From contig OV050030.1 of assembly GCA_920105625.2 (NCBI GenBank), positions 215,186,325-215,250,324 on the forward strand: a DNA stretch of 64,000 bases. The letters are read 5' to 3'. The number at the start of each line of letters is the position of its first letter. The stretch's first letter is position 1. Origin of the DNA: Clusia tigrina. Its lineage: Eukaryota; Arthropoda; Insecta; Diptera; Clusiidae. A program made the position numbers and the translations under genes. The notes beneath the pieces were generated by a model. The model saw only the letters and a list, made by a program, of their open reading frames with translations, made no database searches and was not told the origin of the DNA. Shown here piece by piece: positions 22,204-34,200 of this stretch.

Positions 22204-22474
22204 TCCACGGAGGTGGGTTGGTTTCGTCTCTAACGATTGAAAGTAAGTGTGCTAATTTGTGCTTCTGTTTGGTCAACAGTCCTCCTCGTTTCTTTATAGG
22301 TTTTATTGTGCACGGTGGGATTGTTGTTTTCTTTAGCTCTTTCTGGAGTGTTTGGCGTCGTTGGTACTCCTTGATTGTTAGTGGAAGTGGTCCGACTTTT
22401 AGTGGAGGTTGTGCAACGTATATTGGTGCAGGAACGGTTGGCTTGCATGCAGATTGTGGCACGTATTCTTCCAT
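22136..22474 (-). CDS. Leader small ORF, basic 112-aa protein
   Basis: This is the first ORF of the element RNA, starting at the ATG at 22474 just after the leader minisatellite. Residues 1-32 are Pro/Val-rich (KPTVPAPIYVAQPP). A basic helix-forming stretch follows (34-50, IKEYQRRQTLQKELKK), then a Lys/Arg-rich segment near 58-73. A PPPW motif lies at 87-90, and the C terminus is a charged amphipathic helix (94-112, ending RQIKNRRK). The net charge is strongly positive and there is no signal peptide or membrane segment. Coherent composition and position support a real gene. Small ORFs ahead of gag are known in 412 and relatives, but I know no assigned function. Nucleic-acid binding is only a guess from charge. 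Confidence 0.6.
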   Translation of the reverse strand: MEEYVPQSACKPTVPAPIYVAQPPLKVGPLPLTIKEYQRRQTLQKELKKTTIPPCTIKPIKKRGGLLTKQKHKLAHLLSIVRDETNPPPWNEATRIWEEIEELKRQIKNRRK

Positions 22475-22499
22475 GAGTTGGGTTGCTGTTTTTGTTGCT

Positions 22500-22861
22500 T
22501 TGTTGATCGGTTGCAGGAACGGTTGCAGGAACTGTTGCAGAAACTGTTGCAGGATTTTTGAGCGGTTGCAGGAATTTAGAGCGGTTGCAGGAACTGTTGC
22601 AGGAACGGTTGCAGGATCTGTTGCAGTATCGGTTGCAGTAATTTTTGCGGGAACTGTTGCAGGATTTTTGAGCGGTGCAGGAATTTAAAGCGGTTGCAGG
22701 AACTGTTGCAGGAACGGTTGCAGGATCTGTTGCAGGATTTTATAACGGTTACAGGAACGGTTGCAGGAACTGTTGCAGGAACGGTTGCAGGATCTGTTGC
22801 AGGAATTTTTGCAGGAACTGTTGCAGGATTTTATAACGGTTACAGGAACGGTTGCAGGATC
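22500..22861 (-). repeat. 12-bp leader minisatellite (GTTCCTGCAACC-type units)
   Basis: The leader between the primer-binding site and the first small ORF is built from about 25 imperfect units of a 12-mer. On the plus strand it reads as alternating GGTTGCAGGAAC and TGTTGCAGGAAC, with interspersed longer spacers such as GGATTTTTGAGC and GGATTTTATAAC. A larger period of roughly 70-120 bp is also visible as repeated groups. The array runs straight into the primer-binding site: the plus-strand 12-mer GGTTGCAGGATC next to the LTR (22850-22861) also occurs at 22607-22618, 22716-22727 and 22783-22794. Confidence 0.88.
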
Positions 22862-22865
22862 GCCA
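22848..22865 (-). other. Primer-binding site
   Basis: Directly after the 5' LTR the sense strand reads TGGCGATCCTGCAACC. The TGG start complements the CCA end of a tRNA, as expected for minus-strand priming. I cannot assign the tRNA confidently; the usual Arg, Ser and Lys sites of Drosophila elements that I recall share only TGGCG. Only the first five bases fall outside the minisatellite consensus. Confidence 0.7.
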
Positions 22866-23572
22866 TGTAGGGGTAATCTACGATGTGTAGTAAGAGTTGA
22901 TTGAACATCAACTGCGTTGGCCTTGCAAGATCGGCTTACGCATCGATTGCAGATTTCACACAACGTATGAATGCAATTATATGTATGTATGAACCTAGTG
23001 CAAAGCGGAATGTCGCCCTCAGCAGAGTTTTTGACCGGCAGAGTGTGCCGTTGGCCAAGCTACTTGTTTGTGCTGTTCTGTGACTATGCCTAGTCCAGAG
23101 CACGAGAGAAGAAATAAGAATTCTAATGCAGGATTGCAGTTTTAGAGGTTCAGATTAATTCTCGTTTATTTGGTGGCTCGCTGGCCTTTTTATATTATTC
23201 AATTCTTATTGTTTTCTTATTCTAACTAATATAAAATGTATCTATCTTATTTACACTAGTTACAAATCATATTCCCGAAATTTGTCTCAAGTATCGGATT
23301 ACCGATATTATTCATTGACGAATCATCGTCTTTGTTTATGTTAATTATTTTGAGTGCAAGTACAGGGCTAAAAGTCACTGCACTGTCTAACATGCATGCG
23401 CTGCAATATATGCAGCGTGTGTTATTTCACCCCCAAAACGCTGGTCTAGCGTATTTGGACATTGAGTGTAATTGCGCACGCTGCGCTATTGTCAGTTTGT
23501 TTGCATATGCGACTTGCTGCTGTGCTTATGACGATGTGTGGTCGTCAGTGTACACTTGTATGGTACACTACA
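22866..23572 (-). repeat. 5' LTR of the retrotransposon
   Basis: This is the promoter-bearing LTR, 707 bp, matching 15724-16430 at every position I compared. In element orientation the order is U3 from 23572, a TATA-like box at 23194-23185, AATAAA at 23170-23165, then R/U5 down to 22866, followed at once by the primer-binding site. Confidence 0.95.
23185..23194 (-). promoter_or_regulatory. TATA-like box in 5' LTR
   Basis: The sense-strand sequence TATAAAAAGG lies 379 nt into the LTR. It is the best TATA match on that strand. A start site about 25-30 nt downstream would fall near GAGAATTAATCTGAACC. The AATAAA hexamer at 23170-23165 lies between the box and that region, so it might be excluded from the 5' end of the RNA; this is inference. 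Confidence 0.5.
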
Positions 23573-23576
23573 CACT
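23573..23576. repeat. Target-site duplication, right copy (CACT)
   Basis: CACT follows the LTR end CTACA and is continued by GACAAAACTTCAAATGG, the expected continuation of the interrupted monomer. It matches the left copy exactly. Confidence 0.95.
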
Positions 23577-25194
23577 GACAAAACTTCAAATGGCCCTAAC
23601 TTCTATACGGTGCGTCCTAAACCTATCAAAGTTTGCAACAATCAAATGCTTGCAACTTCTTACTGGAGCGTCATAAGAACTTGAAATTTGGTGACAATAA
23701 AGTACTCGAGCCTCTTATCAATCTAAGCTATCGCTCATAGCTATGCTACCCTCGAGTCCCAAATCAAACACTGATAAAACTGCAAATGGCCCTAACTTTT
23801 ATACGGTGCGTCCTACACCTATCAAAATTTGCAACAATCAAATGCTTGTAACTTTTTACCGGAGCGTCATAAAATCTTGAAATTTTGTGACAATAAAGTA
23901 CTCGAGCCTCTTATCAATTTAAGCATGCGCTCATAGCTATGCTACCCTTGAGTCCCAAATCAAACATGTATAAAGCTTCAAATGGCCCTAACTTCTATAC
24001 GTTGCTTCCCAAACCTATCAAAGTTTGCAACAATCAATTGGTTGCAACTTTTTACGGGAGCGTCATAAAACCTTGAAATTTTGTGACAATAAAGTACTCA
24101 AGCCTCTTATCAATTTAAGCTATCGCTCATAGCTATGCTACCCTTGAGTCCCAAATCAAACACTGATAAAACTTCAAATGGCCTCACTTCTATACGATTC
24201 GTCCTATCCCTATCAAAGTTTGCAACAATCAAATACTTGTAACTTTTTATTGGAGCGAAATAAAGTCTTGAAATTTTGTGACAATAAAGTAGTCGAGCCT
24301 CTTGTCAATTTAAGGTTTCGCTCATATCTATGCTACCCTTAAGTTCCAATTCAAAGACTGATAAAACTTCAAATGGCCCTAAATTCTATACGGTGCGATC
24401 TATACCTATCAAAGTATGCAACATTCAATTGCTTGTAACTTTTTACTGGAGCATCATAAAATCTTGAAATCTTGTGACATTAAAGTACTCGAGCCTCATA
24501 TCAATTTAAGCGATAGCTCATAGCTATGTTACCCTTGAGTCGCAAATCAAACACTGCTAAACCTTCAAATGGCCCTAACTTCTATACGGTGTGTCCAATA
24601 CTATCAAAGTTTGCAACAATCAAATTCTTGTAATTTTTTACTGGAGCATAAAAAAATCTTGAAATTTTGTGACAATAATGTACTCGAGCCTCTTGTCAAT
24701 TTAAGCTATCACTCATAGCTATGCTACCCTTGAGTCCCAAATCAAACACTGATAAATCTTCAAATGGCCCTAACTTCTATACGGTGCGTCCTACACCTAT
24801 CAAAGTTTGCAATAATCAAATGCTTGTAACTTTTTACTTTAGCGTCATAAAACGTTGAAATTTTGTGACAATAAAGTACTCGAGCCTCTTGTCAATTTAA
24901 TCAACCGATCATAGCTATGCTACCCTTGAGTCCCAAATCAAACACTGATAAAACAATCGCCCTAAAATCTGTACTCTGCGTCCTACACTTATCAGAGTTT
25001 GCAACAATCCAATGCTTGTAACTTTTTACTGGACCGTCATAAAACCTTGAAATTTTGTGACAATAATGTACTCGAGCCTCTTGTCAATTTAAGCTATCAC
25101 TCACAGCTATGCTACCCTTGAGTCCCAAATCAAACACTGATAAATCTTGAAATGGCCCTAACTTCTATACGGTGCGTCCTACACCTATCAAAGT

Positions 25195-28100
25195 TTGCAA
25201 TAATCAAATGCTTGTAACTTTTTACTTTAGCGTCATAAAACCTTGAAATTTTGTGACAATAAAGTACTCAAGCCTCTTATCAATTTAAGGTATCGCTCAT
25301 AGCTATGCTACCCTTGAGTCCCAAATCAAACACTGATAAAACTTCAAATGGCCTCACTTCTATACGATTCGTCCTATCCCTATCAAAGTTTGCAACAATC
25401 AAATACTTGTAACTTTTTATTGGAGCGAAATAAAGTCTTGAAATTTTGTGACAATAAAGTAGTCGAGCCTCTTGTCAATTTAAGGTTTCGCTCATAGCTA
25501 TGCTACCCTTAAGTTCCAATTCAAAGACTGATAAAACTTCAAATTTCCCTAAGTTCTATACGGTGCGATCTATACCTATCAAAGTTTGCAACAATCAATT
25601 GATTGCAACTTTTTACGGGAGCGTCATAAAACCTAGAAATTTTGTGACAATAAAGTACTCGAGCCTCATATCAATTTAAGCTATCGCTCATAGCGATGCT
25701 ACCCTCGAGTCCCAAATCAAACACTGATAAAACTTCAAATGGCCCTAACTTCTATAGGGTGTGATATATACCTATCAAAGTATGAAACATTCAAATGCTT
25801 GTAACTTTTTACTGGAGCGTCATAAACTCTTGAAATTTTGTGACATTAAAGTACACGAGCCTCTTATCAATTTAAGCTATAGTTCATAGCTATGCTACCC
25901 TTGAGTCGCAAATAAAACACTGCTAAACCTTCAAATGGCCCTAATTTCTATACGGTGCGTCCTATACCTATCAAAGTTTGCAACAATCAAATGCTTGTAA
26001 CTTTTTACTGGAGCTTAATAAAATCTTGAAATTTTGTGTCAATAAAGTACTCCAGCCTCTTGTCAATTTAAGCTATCACTCATAGCTATGCTACCCATGA
26101 GTCCCAAATCAAACACTGATAAAACTTCAAATGGCCTTAACTTCTATAGGGTGCGATATATACCTATCAAAGTATGCAACATTCAAATGCTTGTAACTTT
26201 TAACTGGAGCGTCATAAAATTTTGAAATTTTGTGACAATAAATTACTCGAGCCTCTTGTCAATTTAAGCTATAGCTCATAGCTATGCTACCCTTGAGTCG
26301 CAAATCAAAGACTGCCAAACCTTCAAATGGCCCTAACTTCTATACGGTGCGTCCTATACCTATCAAAGTTTGCAGCAATCAAATGCTTGTAACTTTTTAC
26401 TGGAGCATAATAAAATCTTGAAATTTTGTGACAATAAAGTACTCGAGCCTCTTGTCAATTTAAGCTATCACTCATAGCTATGCTACCCTTGAGTCCCAAA
26501 TCAAACACTGACAAAACTTCAAATGGCCCTAACTTCTATACGGTGCGTCCTAAACCTATCAAAGTTTGCAACAATCAAATGCTTGCAACTTCTTACTGGA
26601 GCGTCATAAGAACTTGAAATTTGGTGACAATAAAGTACTCGAGCCTCTTATCAATCTAAGCTATCGCTCATAGCTATGCTACCCTTGAGTCCCAAATCAA
26701 ACATGTATAAAGCTTCAAATGGCCCTAACTTCTATACGTTGCTTCCCAAACCTATCAAAGTTTGCAACAATCAATTGATTGCAACTTTTTACGGGAGCGT
26801 CATAAAACCTTGAAATCTTGTGACATTAAAGTACTCGAGCCTCATATCAATTTAAGCGATAGCTCATAGCTATGTTACCCTTGAGTCGCAAATCAAACAC
26901 TGCTAAACCTTCAAATGGCCCTAACTTCTATACGGTGCGTCCTACACCTATCAAAGTTTGCAATAATCAAATGCTTGTAACTTTTTACTTTAGCGTCATA
27001 AAACCTTGAAATTTTGTGACAATAAAGTACTCAAGCCTCTTATCAATTTAAGGTATCGCTCATAGCTATGCTACCCTTGAGTCCCAAATCAAACACTGAT
27101 AAAACTTCAAATGGCCTCACTTCTATACGATTCGTCCTATCCCTATCAAAGTTTGCAACAATCAAATACTTGTAACTTTTTATTGGAGCGAAATAAAGTC
27201 TTGAAATTTTGTGACAATAAAGTAGTCGAGCCTCTTGTCAATTTAAGGTTTCGCTCATAGCTATGCTACGACTTAAGTTCCAATTCAAAGACTGATAAAA
27301 CTTCAAATTTCCCTAAGTTCTATACGGTGCGATCTATACCTATCAAAGTTTGCAACAATCAATTGATTGCAACTTTTTACGGGAGCGTCATAAAACCTAG
27401 AAATTTTGTGACAATAAAGTACTCGAGCCTCATATCAATTTAAGCTATCGCTCATAGCGATGCTACCCTCGAGTCCCAAATCAAACACTGATAAAACTTC
27501 AAATGGCCCTAACTTCTATAGGGTGTGATATATACCTATCAAAGTATGCAACATTCAAATGCTTGTAACTTTTTACTGGAGCGTCATAAACTCTTGAAAT
27601 TTTGTGACATTAAAGTACACGAGCCTCTTATCAATTTAAGCTATAGTTCATAGCTATGCTACCCTTGAGTCGCAAATAAAACACTGCTAAACCTTCAAAT
27701 GGCCCTAATTTCTATACGGTGCGTCCTATACCTATCAAAGTTTGCAACAATCAAATGCTTGTAACTTTTTACTGGAGCTTAATAAAATCTTGAAATTTTG
27801 TGACAATAAAGTACTCCAGCCTCTTGTCAATTTAAGCTATCACTCATAGCTATGCTACCCATGAGTCCCAAATCAAACACTGATAAAACTTCAAATGGCC
27901 TTAACTTCTATAGGGTGCGATATATACCTATCAAAGTATGCAACATTCAAATGCTTGTAACTTTTAACTGGAGCGTCATAAAATTTTGAAATTTTGTGAC
28001 AATAAATTACTCGAGCCTCTTGTCAATTTAAGCTATAGCTCATAGCTATGCTACCCTTGAGTCGCAAATCAAAGACTGCCAAACCTTCAAATGGCCCTAA

Positions 28101-28575
28101 CTTCTATACGGTGCGTCCTATACCTATCAAAGTTTGCAGCAATCAAATGCTTGTAACTTTTTACTGGAGCATAATAAAATCTTGAAATTTTGTGACAATA
28201 AAGTACTCGAGCCTCTTGTCAATTTAAGCTATCACTCATAGCTATGCTACCCTTGAGTCCCAAATCAAACACTGACAAAACTTCAAATGGCCCTAACTTC
28301 TATACGGTGCGTCCTAAACCTATCAAAGTTTGCAACAATCAAATGCTTGCAACTTCTTACTGGAGCGTCATAAGAACTTGAAATTTGGTGACAATAAAGT
28401 ACTCGAGCCTCTTATCAATCTAAGCTATCGCTCATAGCTATGCTACCCTTGAGTCCCAAATCAAACATGTATAAAGCTTCAAATGGCCCTAACTTCTATA
28501 CGTTGCTTCCCAAACCTATCAAAGTTTGCAACAATCAATTGATTGCAACTTTTTACGGGAGCGTCATAAAACCTT
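25195..28575 (+). repeat. 1764-bp higher-order repeat, two copies
   Basis: TGCAGCAATCAAATGC lies at 26371 and 28135, and AAAGTTTGCAACAATCAATT at 25581 and 27345, an offset of 1764 bp, or nine monomers. A single extra base (CTACGACTTAAG near 27267 instead of CTACCCTTAAG) changes the offset to 1763 upstream of that point. The copies part near 26812/28577. Each contains an uninterrupted version of the retrotransposon target region. Confidence 0.85.
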
Positions 28576-29700
28576 GAAATTTTGTGACAATAAAGTACTC
28601 AAGCCTCTTATCAATTTAAGCTATCGCTCATAGCTATGCTACCCTTGAGTCCCAAATCAAACACTGATAAAACTTCAAATGGCCTCACTTCTATACGATT
28701 CATCCTATCCCTATCAAAGTTTGCAACAATCAAATACTTGTAACTTTTTATTGGAGCGAAATAAAGTCTTGAAATTTTGTGACAATAAAGTAGTCGAGCC
28801 TCTTGTCAATTTAAGGTTTCGCTCATATCTATGCTACCCTTAAGTTCCAATTCAAAGACTGATAAAACTTCAAATGGTCCTAAATTCTATACGGTGCGAT
28901 CTATACCTATCAAAGTATGCAACATTCAAATGCTTGTAACTTTTTACTGGAGCATCATAAAATCTTGAAATCTTGTGACATTAAAGTACTCGAGCCTCAT
29001 ATCAATTTAAGCGATAGCTCATAGCTATGTTACCCTTGAGTCGCAAATCAAACACTGCTAAACCTTCAAATGGCCCTAACTTCTATACGGTGCGTCCAAT
29101 ACTATCAAAGTTTGCAACAATCAAATTCTTGTAATTTTTTACTGGAGCATAAAAAAATCTTGAAATTTTGTGACAATAATGTACTCGAGCCTCTTGTCAA
29201 TTTAAGCTATCACTCATAGCTATGCTACCCTTGAGTCCCAAATCAAACACTGATAAATCTTCAAATGGCCCTAACTTCTATACGGTGCGTCCTACACCTA
29301 TCAAAGTTTGCAATAATCAAATGCTTGTAACTTTTTACTTTAGCGTCATAAAACGTTGAAATTTTGTGACAATAAAGTACTCGAGCCTCTTGTCAATTTA
29401 AGCAACCGATCATAGCTATGCTACCCTTGAGTCCCAAATCAAACACTGATAAAACAATCGCCCTAAAATCTGTACTCTCCGTCCTGCACTTATCAGAGTT
29501 TGCAACAATCCAATGCTTGTAACTTTTTACTGGACCGTCATAAAACCTTGAAATTTTGTGACAATAATGTACTCGAGCCTCTTGTCAATTTAAGCTATCA
29601 CTCACAGCTATGCTACCCTTGAGTCCCAAATCAAACACTGATAAATCTTCAAATGGCCCTAACTTCTATACGGTGCGTCCTACACCTATCAAAGTTTGCA

Positions 29701-31265
29701 ATAATCAAATGCTTGTAACTTTTTACTTTAGCGTCATAAAACCTTGAAATTTTGTGACAATAAAGTACTCAAGCCTCTTATCAATTTAAAGTATCGCTCA
29801 TAGCTATGCTACCCTTGAGTCCCAAATCAAACACTGATAAAACTTCAAATGGCCTCACTTCTATACGATTCGTCCTATCCCTATCAAAGTTTGCAACAAT
29901 CAAATACTTGTAACTTTTTATTGGAGCGAAATAAAGTCTTGAAATTTTGTGACAATAAAGTAGTCGAGCCTCTTGTCAATTTAAGGTTTCGCTCATAGCT
30001 ATGCTACCCTTAAGTTCCAATTCAAAGACTGATAAAACTTCAAATTTCCCTAAGTTCTATACGGTGCGATCTATACCTATCAAAGTATGCAACATTCAAA
30101 TGCTTGTAACTTTTTACTGGAGCATCATAAAATCTGGAAATTTTGTGACATTAAAGTACTCGAGCCTCATATCAATTTAAGCGATAGCTCATAGCTATGT
30201 TACCCTTGAGTCGCAAATCAAACACTGCTAAACCTTCAAATGGCCCTAACTTCTATACGGTGCGTCCAATACTATCAAAGTTTGCAACAATCAAATTCTT
30301 GTAATTTTTTACTGGAGCATAAAAAAACCTTGAAATTTTGTGACAATAATGTACTCGAGCCTCTTGTCAATTTAAGCTATCACTCACAGCTATGCTACCC
30401 TTGAGTCCCAAATCAAACACTGATAAATCTTCAAATGGCCCTAACTTCTATACGGTGCGTCCTACACCTATCAAAGTTTGCAATAATCAAATGCTTGTAA
30501 CTTTTTACTTTAGCGTCATAAAACCTTGAAATTTTGTGACAATAAAGTACTCAAGCCTCTTATCAATTTAAGGTATCGCTCATAGCTATGCTACCCTTGA
30601 GTCCCAAATCAAACACTGATAAAACTTCAAATGGCCTCACTTCTATACGATTCGTCCTATCCCTATCAAAGTTTGCAACAATCAAATACTTGTAACTTTT
30701 TATTGGAGCGAAATAAAGTCTTGAAATTTTGTGACAATAAAGTAGTCGAGCCTCTTGTCAATTTAAGGTTTCGCTCATAGCTATGCTACCCTTAAGTTCC
30801 AATTCAAAGACTGATAAAACTTCAAATTTCCCTAAGTTCTATACGGTGCGATCTATACCTATCAAAGTATGCAACATTCAAATGCTTGTAACTTTTTACT
30901 GGAGCATCATAAAATCTGGAAATTTTGTGACATTAAAGTACTCGAGCCTCATATCAATTTAAGCGATAGCTCATAGCTATGTTACCCTTGAGTCGCAAAT
31001 CAAACACTGCTAAACCTTCAAATGGCCCTAACTTCTATACGGTGCGTCCAATACTATCAAAGTTTGCAACAATCAAATTCTTGTAATTTTTTACTGGAGC
31101 ATAAAAAAATCTTGAAATTTTGTGACAATAATGTACTCGAGCCTCTTGTCAATTTAAGCTATCACTCATAGCTATGCTACCCTTGAGTCCCAAATCAAAC
31201 ACTGATAAATCTTCAAATGGCCCTAACTTCTATACGGTGCGTCCTACACCTATCAAAGTTTGCAA
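29701..31265 (+). repeat. 782-bp higher-order repeat, two copies
   Basis: ATAATCAAATGCTTG recurs at 29701, 30483 and 31265, exact steps of 782 bp, or four monomers. The two full copies share a TTCAAATTTCCCTAAG variant and the TCTGGAAATTTTGTGACATT variant at the same relative places. After 31265 the following monomer changes subtype. Confidence 0.85.
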
Positions 31266-34200
31266 TAATCAAATGCTTGTAACTTTTTACTTTAGCGTCA
31301 TAAAACGTTGAAATTTTGTGACAATAAAGTACTCGAGCCTCTTGTCAATTTAAGCAACCGATCATAGCTATGCTACCCTTGAGTCCCAAATCAAACACTG
31401 ATAAAACAATCGCCCTAAAATCTGTACTCTGCGTCCTACACTTATCAGAGTTTGCAACAATCCAATGCTTGTAACTTTTTACTGGACCGTCATAAAACCT
31501 TGAAATTTTGTGACAATAATGTACTCGAACCTCTTGTCAATTTAAGCTATCACTCACAGCTATGCTACCCTTGAGTCCCAAATCAAACACTGATAAATCT
31601 TGAAATGGCCCTAACTTCTATATGGTGCGTCCTACACCTATCAAAGTTTGCAATAATCAAATGCTTGTAACTTTTTACTTTAGCGTCATAAAACGTTGAA
31701 ATTTTGTGACAATAAAGTACTCGAGCCTCTTGTCAATTTAAGCTATCACTCTTAGCTATGCTACCCTTGAGTCCCAAATCAAACACTGACAAAGCTTCAA
31801 ATGGCCCTAACTTCTATACGGTGCGTCCTACACCTATCAAAGTTTGCAACAATCAAATGCTTGCAACTTCTTACTGGAGCGTCATAAGAACTTGAAATTT
31901 GGTGACAATAAAGTACTCGAGCCTCTTATCAATCTAAGCTATCGCTCATAGCTATGCTACCCTCGAGTCCCAAATCAAACACTGATAAAACTTCAAATGG
32001 CCCTAACTTTTATACGGTGCGTCCTACACCTATCAAAATTTGCAACAATCAAATGCTTGTAACTTTTTACTGGAGCGTCATAAAATCTTGAAATTTTGTG
32101 ACAATAAAGTATTCAAGCCTCTTATCAATTTAAGCTATCGCTCATAGCTATGCTACCCTTGAGTCCCAAATCAAACACTGATAAAACTTCAAATGGCCTC
32201 ACTTCTATACGATTCGTCCTATCCCTATCAAAGTTTGCAACAATCAAATACTTGTAACTTTTTATTGGAGCGAAATAAAGTCTTGAAATTTTGTGACAAT
32301 AAAGTATTCGAGCCTCTTGTCAATTTAAGGTTTCGCTCATAGCTATGCTACCCTTAAGTTCCAATTCAAAGACTGATAAAACTTCAAATGGCCCTAAGTT
32401 CTATACGGTGCGATCTATACCTATCAAAGTATGCAACATTCAAATGCTTGTAACTTTTTACTGGAGCATCATAAAATCTTGAAATTTTGTGACTTTAAAG
32501 TACTCGAGCCTCATATCAATTTAAGCGATAGCTCATAGCTATGCTACCCTTGAGTCACAAATCTATACGGTGCGTCCAATACAAAGTTTGCAACAATCAA
32601 ATTCTTGTAATTTTTTACTGGAGCATAATAAAATCTGGAAATTTTGTGACAATAAAGTACTCGAGCCACTTGTCAATTTAACCTATCACTCATAGCTATG
32701 CTACCCTTGAGTCCCAAATCAAACACTGATAAAACTTCAAATGGCCCTAACTTCTATACGGTGCGTCCTACACCTATCAAAGTTTGCAACAATAAAATGC
32801 TTGTAACTTTTTACTGGAGCGTCATAAAACCTTGAAATTTGGTGACAATAAAGTACTCGTGCCTCTTGTCAATTAAAGTTGTCGCTCATTGCTATGCTAC
32901 CCTTGAGTCCCAAATCAAACACTGATAAAATTTCAAATGGCCCTAACTTCTATACGGTACGTCCTACACCTATCAAAGTTTCCAACAATCAAATGCTTGG
33001 AACTTTTTACTGGAGCGTCATAAAACCTTGAAATTTTGTGACAATAAAGTACTCAAGCCTCTTATCAATTTAAGGTATCGCTCATAGCTATGCTACCCTT
33101 GAGTCCCAAATCAAATACTGATAAAACTTCAAATGGCCTCACTTCTATACGATTCGTCCTATCCCTATCAAAGTTTGCAACAATCAAATACTTGTAACTT
33201 TTTATTGGAGCGAAATAAAGTCTTGAAATTTTGTGACAATAAAGTAGTCGAGCCTCTTGTCAATTTAAGGTTTCGCTCATAGCTATGCTACCCTTAAGTT
33301 CCAATTCAAAGTCTGATAAAACTTCAAATTTCCCTAAGTTCTATACGGTGCGATCTATACCTATCAAAGTATGCAACATTCAAATGCTTGTAACTTTTTA
33401 CTGGAGCATCATAAAATCTGGAAATTTTGTGACATTAAAGTACTCGAGCCTCATATCAATTTAAGCGATAGCTCATAGCTATGTTACCCTTGAGTCGCAA
33501 ATCAAACACTGCTAAACCTTCAAATGGCCCTAACTTCTATACGGTGCGTCCAATACTATCAAAGTTTGCAACAATCAAATTCTTGTAATTTTTTACTGGA
33601 GCATAAAAAAATCTTGAAATTTTGTGACAATAATGTACTCGAGCCTCTTGTCAATTTAAGCTATCACTCATAGCTATGCTACCCTTGAGTCCCAAATCAA
33701 ACACTGATAAATCTTCAAATGGCCCTAACTTCTATACGGTGCGTCCTACACCTATCAAAGTTTGCAATAATCAAATGCTTGTAACTTTTTACTTTAGCGT
33801 CATAAAACGTTGAAATTTTGTGACAATAAAGTACTCGAGCCTCTTGTCAATTTAAGCAACCGATCATAGCTATGCTACCCTTGAGTCCCAAATCAAACAC
33901 TGATAAAACAATCGCCCTAAAATCTGTACTCTGCGTCCTACACTTATCAGAGTTTGCAACAATCCAATGCTTGTAACTTTTTACTGGACCGTCATAAAAC
34001 CTTGAAATTTTGTGACAATAATGTACTCGAACCTCTTGTCAATTTAAGCTATCACTCACAGCTATGCTACCCTTGAGTCCCAAATCAAACACTGATAAAT
34101 CTTGAAATGGCCCTAACTTCTATATGGTGCGTCCTACACCTATCAAAGTTTGCAATAATCAAATGCTTGTAACTTTTTACTTTAGCGTCATAAAACGTTG

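Larger units (their letters stand above)
15724..23572 (-). mobile_element. Complete LTR retrotransposon, Ty3/gypsy mdg1/412-like
   Basis: This is a 7849-bp element inserted in the satellite, transcribed on the minus strand. It has 707-bp LTRs beginning TGTAG and ending CTACA in element orientation, a CACT target duplication, a primer-binding site, a polypurine tract, gag, and a PR-RT-RH-IN pol. The domain order, 4-bp duplication, Gag without zinc knuckles, small ORFs upstream of gag and absence of env fit the mdg1/412 clade of Drosophila Ty3/gypsy elements. That placement is from memory of the family, not a search. The LTRs show no difference that I could find, so the insertion is very young or homogenised. 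Pol carries a frame break near 18368-18370, so this copy is probably not autonomous unless that base is an assembly error. Confidence 0.93.

Noticed and set aside
22080..22688. 202-aa plus-strand ORF with Gly/Val/Ala repeats
   Set aside because: It is antisense to the leader ORFs and runs into the 12-bp minisatellite, whose period is a multiple of three. Its repeat content follows from the DNA.
22848..22865. Assignment of the priming tRNA to Arg, Ser or Lys
   Set aside because: Only TGGCG matches the sites I remember, and the remainder belongs to the minisatellite. A tRNA search would be needed.
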